Source: Candidatus Zixiibacteriota bacterium (GTDB lineage: Bacteria > Zixibacteria > MSB-5A5 > GN15 > JAAZOE01). Taken from it: a stretch of DNA of 64,000 nucleotides. The translations under genes and the position numbers were made by a program. This document shows, piece after piece, positions 62,938-64,000 of this stretch; within the stretch, counting starts at the first letter, position 1, and each line of letters opens with the position of its first letter. A model generated the notes under the pieces. It was given only the letters and a program-made list of their open reading frames with translations, was not told the DNA's origin and searched no databases. The stretch covers positions 1 through 64,000 of the forward strand of contig DAOUTW010000016.1 in the NCBI GenBank assembly GCA_030668485.1, written 5' to 3'.

Positions 62938-64000
62938 ATGGCCGAAGAAAAAATATCAGCAATCTCCCGCTCTGCGATTTTTTATGCGATTGGCATATCC
63001 GTCATATTATTGCTTTTACGTCTATTGCCCTTCCTCTTACCCCATTCCCGGTTATGGGGCATTAATCACCTGTTGTTTCTATCGGAATATTTTACATATA
63101 TAACAATCGTCTTTGGAATTCTGGCGATCGCCTTGCTAATGCGACCTCTTCATAGAATTGGTGATTCGATTTTTGAATACATCAGCGGCATTTTGGAACA
63201 TCCTCGTTATATGTGGTGGATGGCAATCGCCTTCGGATCACTAATTCCCTTCTGGTTTCTTCGCATGCCCACCAACATGCTTGGCGATGGTTACACCTTC
63301 ATTAATAATATCGGCAATGATCTGCCGGTGATGGAGAAATGGTCGGAGGTGGGGGCAATAAAGCTGGTCCATGCTCTGTATCAACTTCTCCCGTATTCCG
63401 GGTTGAAGGGAGCTGAATACGCCTATGCTTTGGTTTCAGTTACTTCCGGGGGGGTGACCCTCTTCTTGTTTTTTCTGGTCGCCTATGAATTGGGCCGTGA
63501 CAAAACTGAACGTCTCTTTATTCTATGTCTTCAGATATTCTCTGGATGGTTACTCCTGTTTTTCGGATATGCGGAGAATTACCCGGTTCTCTGGCCATTT
63601 ATGGTTGGATACATTTATTTCTCCATTCGGTATATCAAAGGCCAAACCTCGCTGGTTCTTCCCACGCTTTTCCTGCTGATAGCATTGCTTCTTCATGTGC
63701 AAATAGTGTTTTTTCTTATTTCCTACCTGGTTCTAATAACAGCACACGGTTATGGGGCACGCTTCTTCCATAAAAACAAAGGACTTTCCAGGGGGATCCT
63801 GGGATTAATAGCGATAATCGGTGGAGTCTTATTTGTCTGGCGCTATCAAAATGTCCCTGATTTTCAATTTCATTTCATGCCGCTGATAAACGGCCGGTCG
63901 CCGGTTCCCGGATATACTCTTTTGTCAATCTCCCACCTTCTGGATATTGTAAACGAATTTCTCCTTATAATTCCGCTTCTGCCCTTGCTTATATTTATGG
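62938..64000 (+). CDS. Paralogous polytopic membrane protein, partial
   Basis: 354 codons from the ATG at 62938 to the window edge; AGGGAAAG lies upstream. The protein is clearly homologous to the preceding one over its whole visible length: LPFLLPHSRLWGINHLLFLS, LGDGYTFINNIGNDLPVMEK, EYAYALVSVTSGGVTLFLFF and YAENYPVLWPFMVGYIYFSIR. It has at least eight membrane helices before the cut. The pair arose by tandem duplication. Whether it also ends in TPRs cannot be seen. Confidence 0.8.
   Translation, partial: MAEEKISAISRSAIFYAIGISVILLLLRLLPFLLPHSRLWGINHLLFLSEYFTYITIVFGILAIALLMRPLHRIGDSIFEYISGILEHPRYMWWMAIAFGSLIPFWFLRMPTNMLGDGYTFINNIGNDLPVMEKWSEVGAIKLVHALYQLLPYSGLKGAEYAYALVSVTSGGVTLFLFFLVAYELGRDKTERLFILCLQIFSGWLLLFFGYAENYPVLWPFMVGYIYFSIRYIKGQTSLVLPTLFLLIALLLHVQIVFFLISYLVLITAHGYGARFFHKNKGLSRGILGLIAIIGGVLFVWRYQNVPDFQFHFMPLINGRSPVPGYTLLSISHLLDIVNEFLLIIPLLPLLIFM

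Noticed and set aside
1-64000. tRNA, rRNA, CRISPR arrays, transposases and integrases
   Set aside because: Looked for in both strands by eye; no cloverleaf, rRNA block, regularly spaced repeat array or transposase-like protein was recognised.

Overview
The window reads as chromosomal DNA of a Gram-negative, free-living, mesophile-like bacterium of moderate GC content. Three very large secreted proteins end in almost identical double dockerin-like calcium loops followed by a Cys-Pro or Cys-Cys tail. That signature, with many lipoproteins, FG-GAP/propeller proteins and TPR proteins, is what I associate with candidate phylum Zixibacteria and relatives in the FCB group. This placement is an inference from protein style; no rRNA or tRNA gene is present to confirm it. 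Promoters of the form TTGACA-16 to 18 bp-TATATT and clean hairpin-plus-U terminators can be seen at many genes and were used to choose starts.

Layout. 1-5.6 kb: a truncated M1-type peptidase, methyltransferase, GNAT acetyltransferase, DUF1761 membrane protein, a membrane-anchored Ser/Thr kinase and two small hypothetical genes, all on the minus strand. 5.7-6.5 kb: a gene-poor stretch with a near-consensus minus-strand promoter and two strong terminators, read here as a candidate structured RNA locus. 6.6-11.5 kb, plus strand: a double-PDZ exported protein, a long leader, a small secreted Pro-rich peptide and a TPR/AAA+/Fis-type regulator with an altered active site. 11.5-19.3 kb, minus strand: copper ATPase, ECF sigma factor, M23 peptidase, lipoprotein, birA and nadC. 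19.4-21.3 kb, plus strand: a divergent ketol-acid reductoisomerase homologue, nth and a 2Fe-2S ferredoxin.

21.4-29.2 kb: a repeat lipoprotein, an AT-rich membrane/beta-helix gene bracketed by inverted repeats, more dispersed repeats, an NfeD/SPFH pair, a phosphoesterase-CBM9 fusion and a NifU/IscU scaffold. 29.4-46.2 kb: a caspase-like dockerin protein, mutM, two beta-oxidation enzymes, membrane proteins, a PilZ protein, a LysE transporter, an M1 peptidase, dnaE, two thioredoxin-fold proteins and an FG-GAP lipoprotein. 46.3-60.5 kb, minus strand: a dockerin propeller protein, a cytochrome bd-like oxidase pair with two fused haem c sites, GNAT, TPR lipoprotein, a 1280-residue dockerin metallopeptidase-like protein, and an ATP-grasp/deacetylase/FAD-oxidase cluster. 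60.7-64 kb, plus strand: tandem paralogous polytopic membrane proteins, the second cut by the window edge.

Most genes are housekeeping or envelope functions. The parts that are not ordinary are the RNA-like locus at 5.8-6.5 kb, the peptide plus TPR-AAA+ regulator pair at 7.9-10.9 kb, the inverted-repeat-bounded gene at 22.8-24.8 kb, and the cytochrome c-fused bd-like oxidase at 49.2-51.8 kb. No IS element, CRISPR array, rRNA or tRNA was found.
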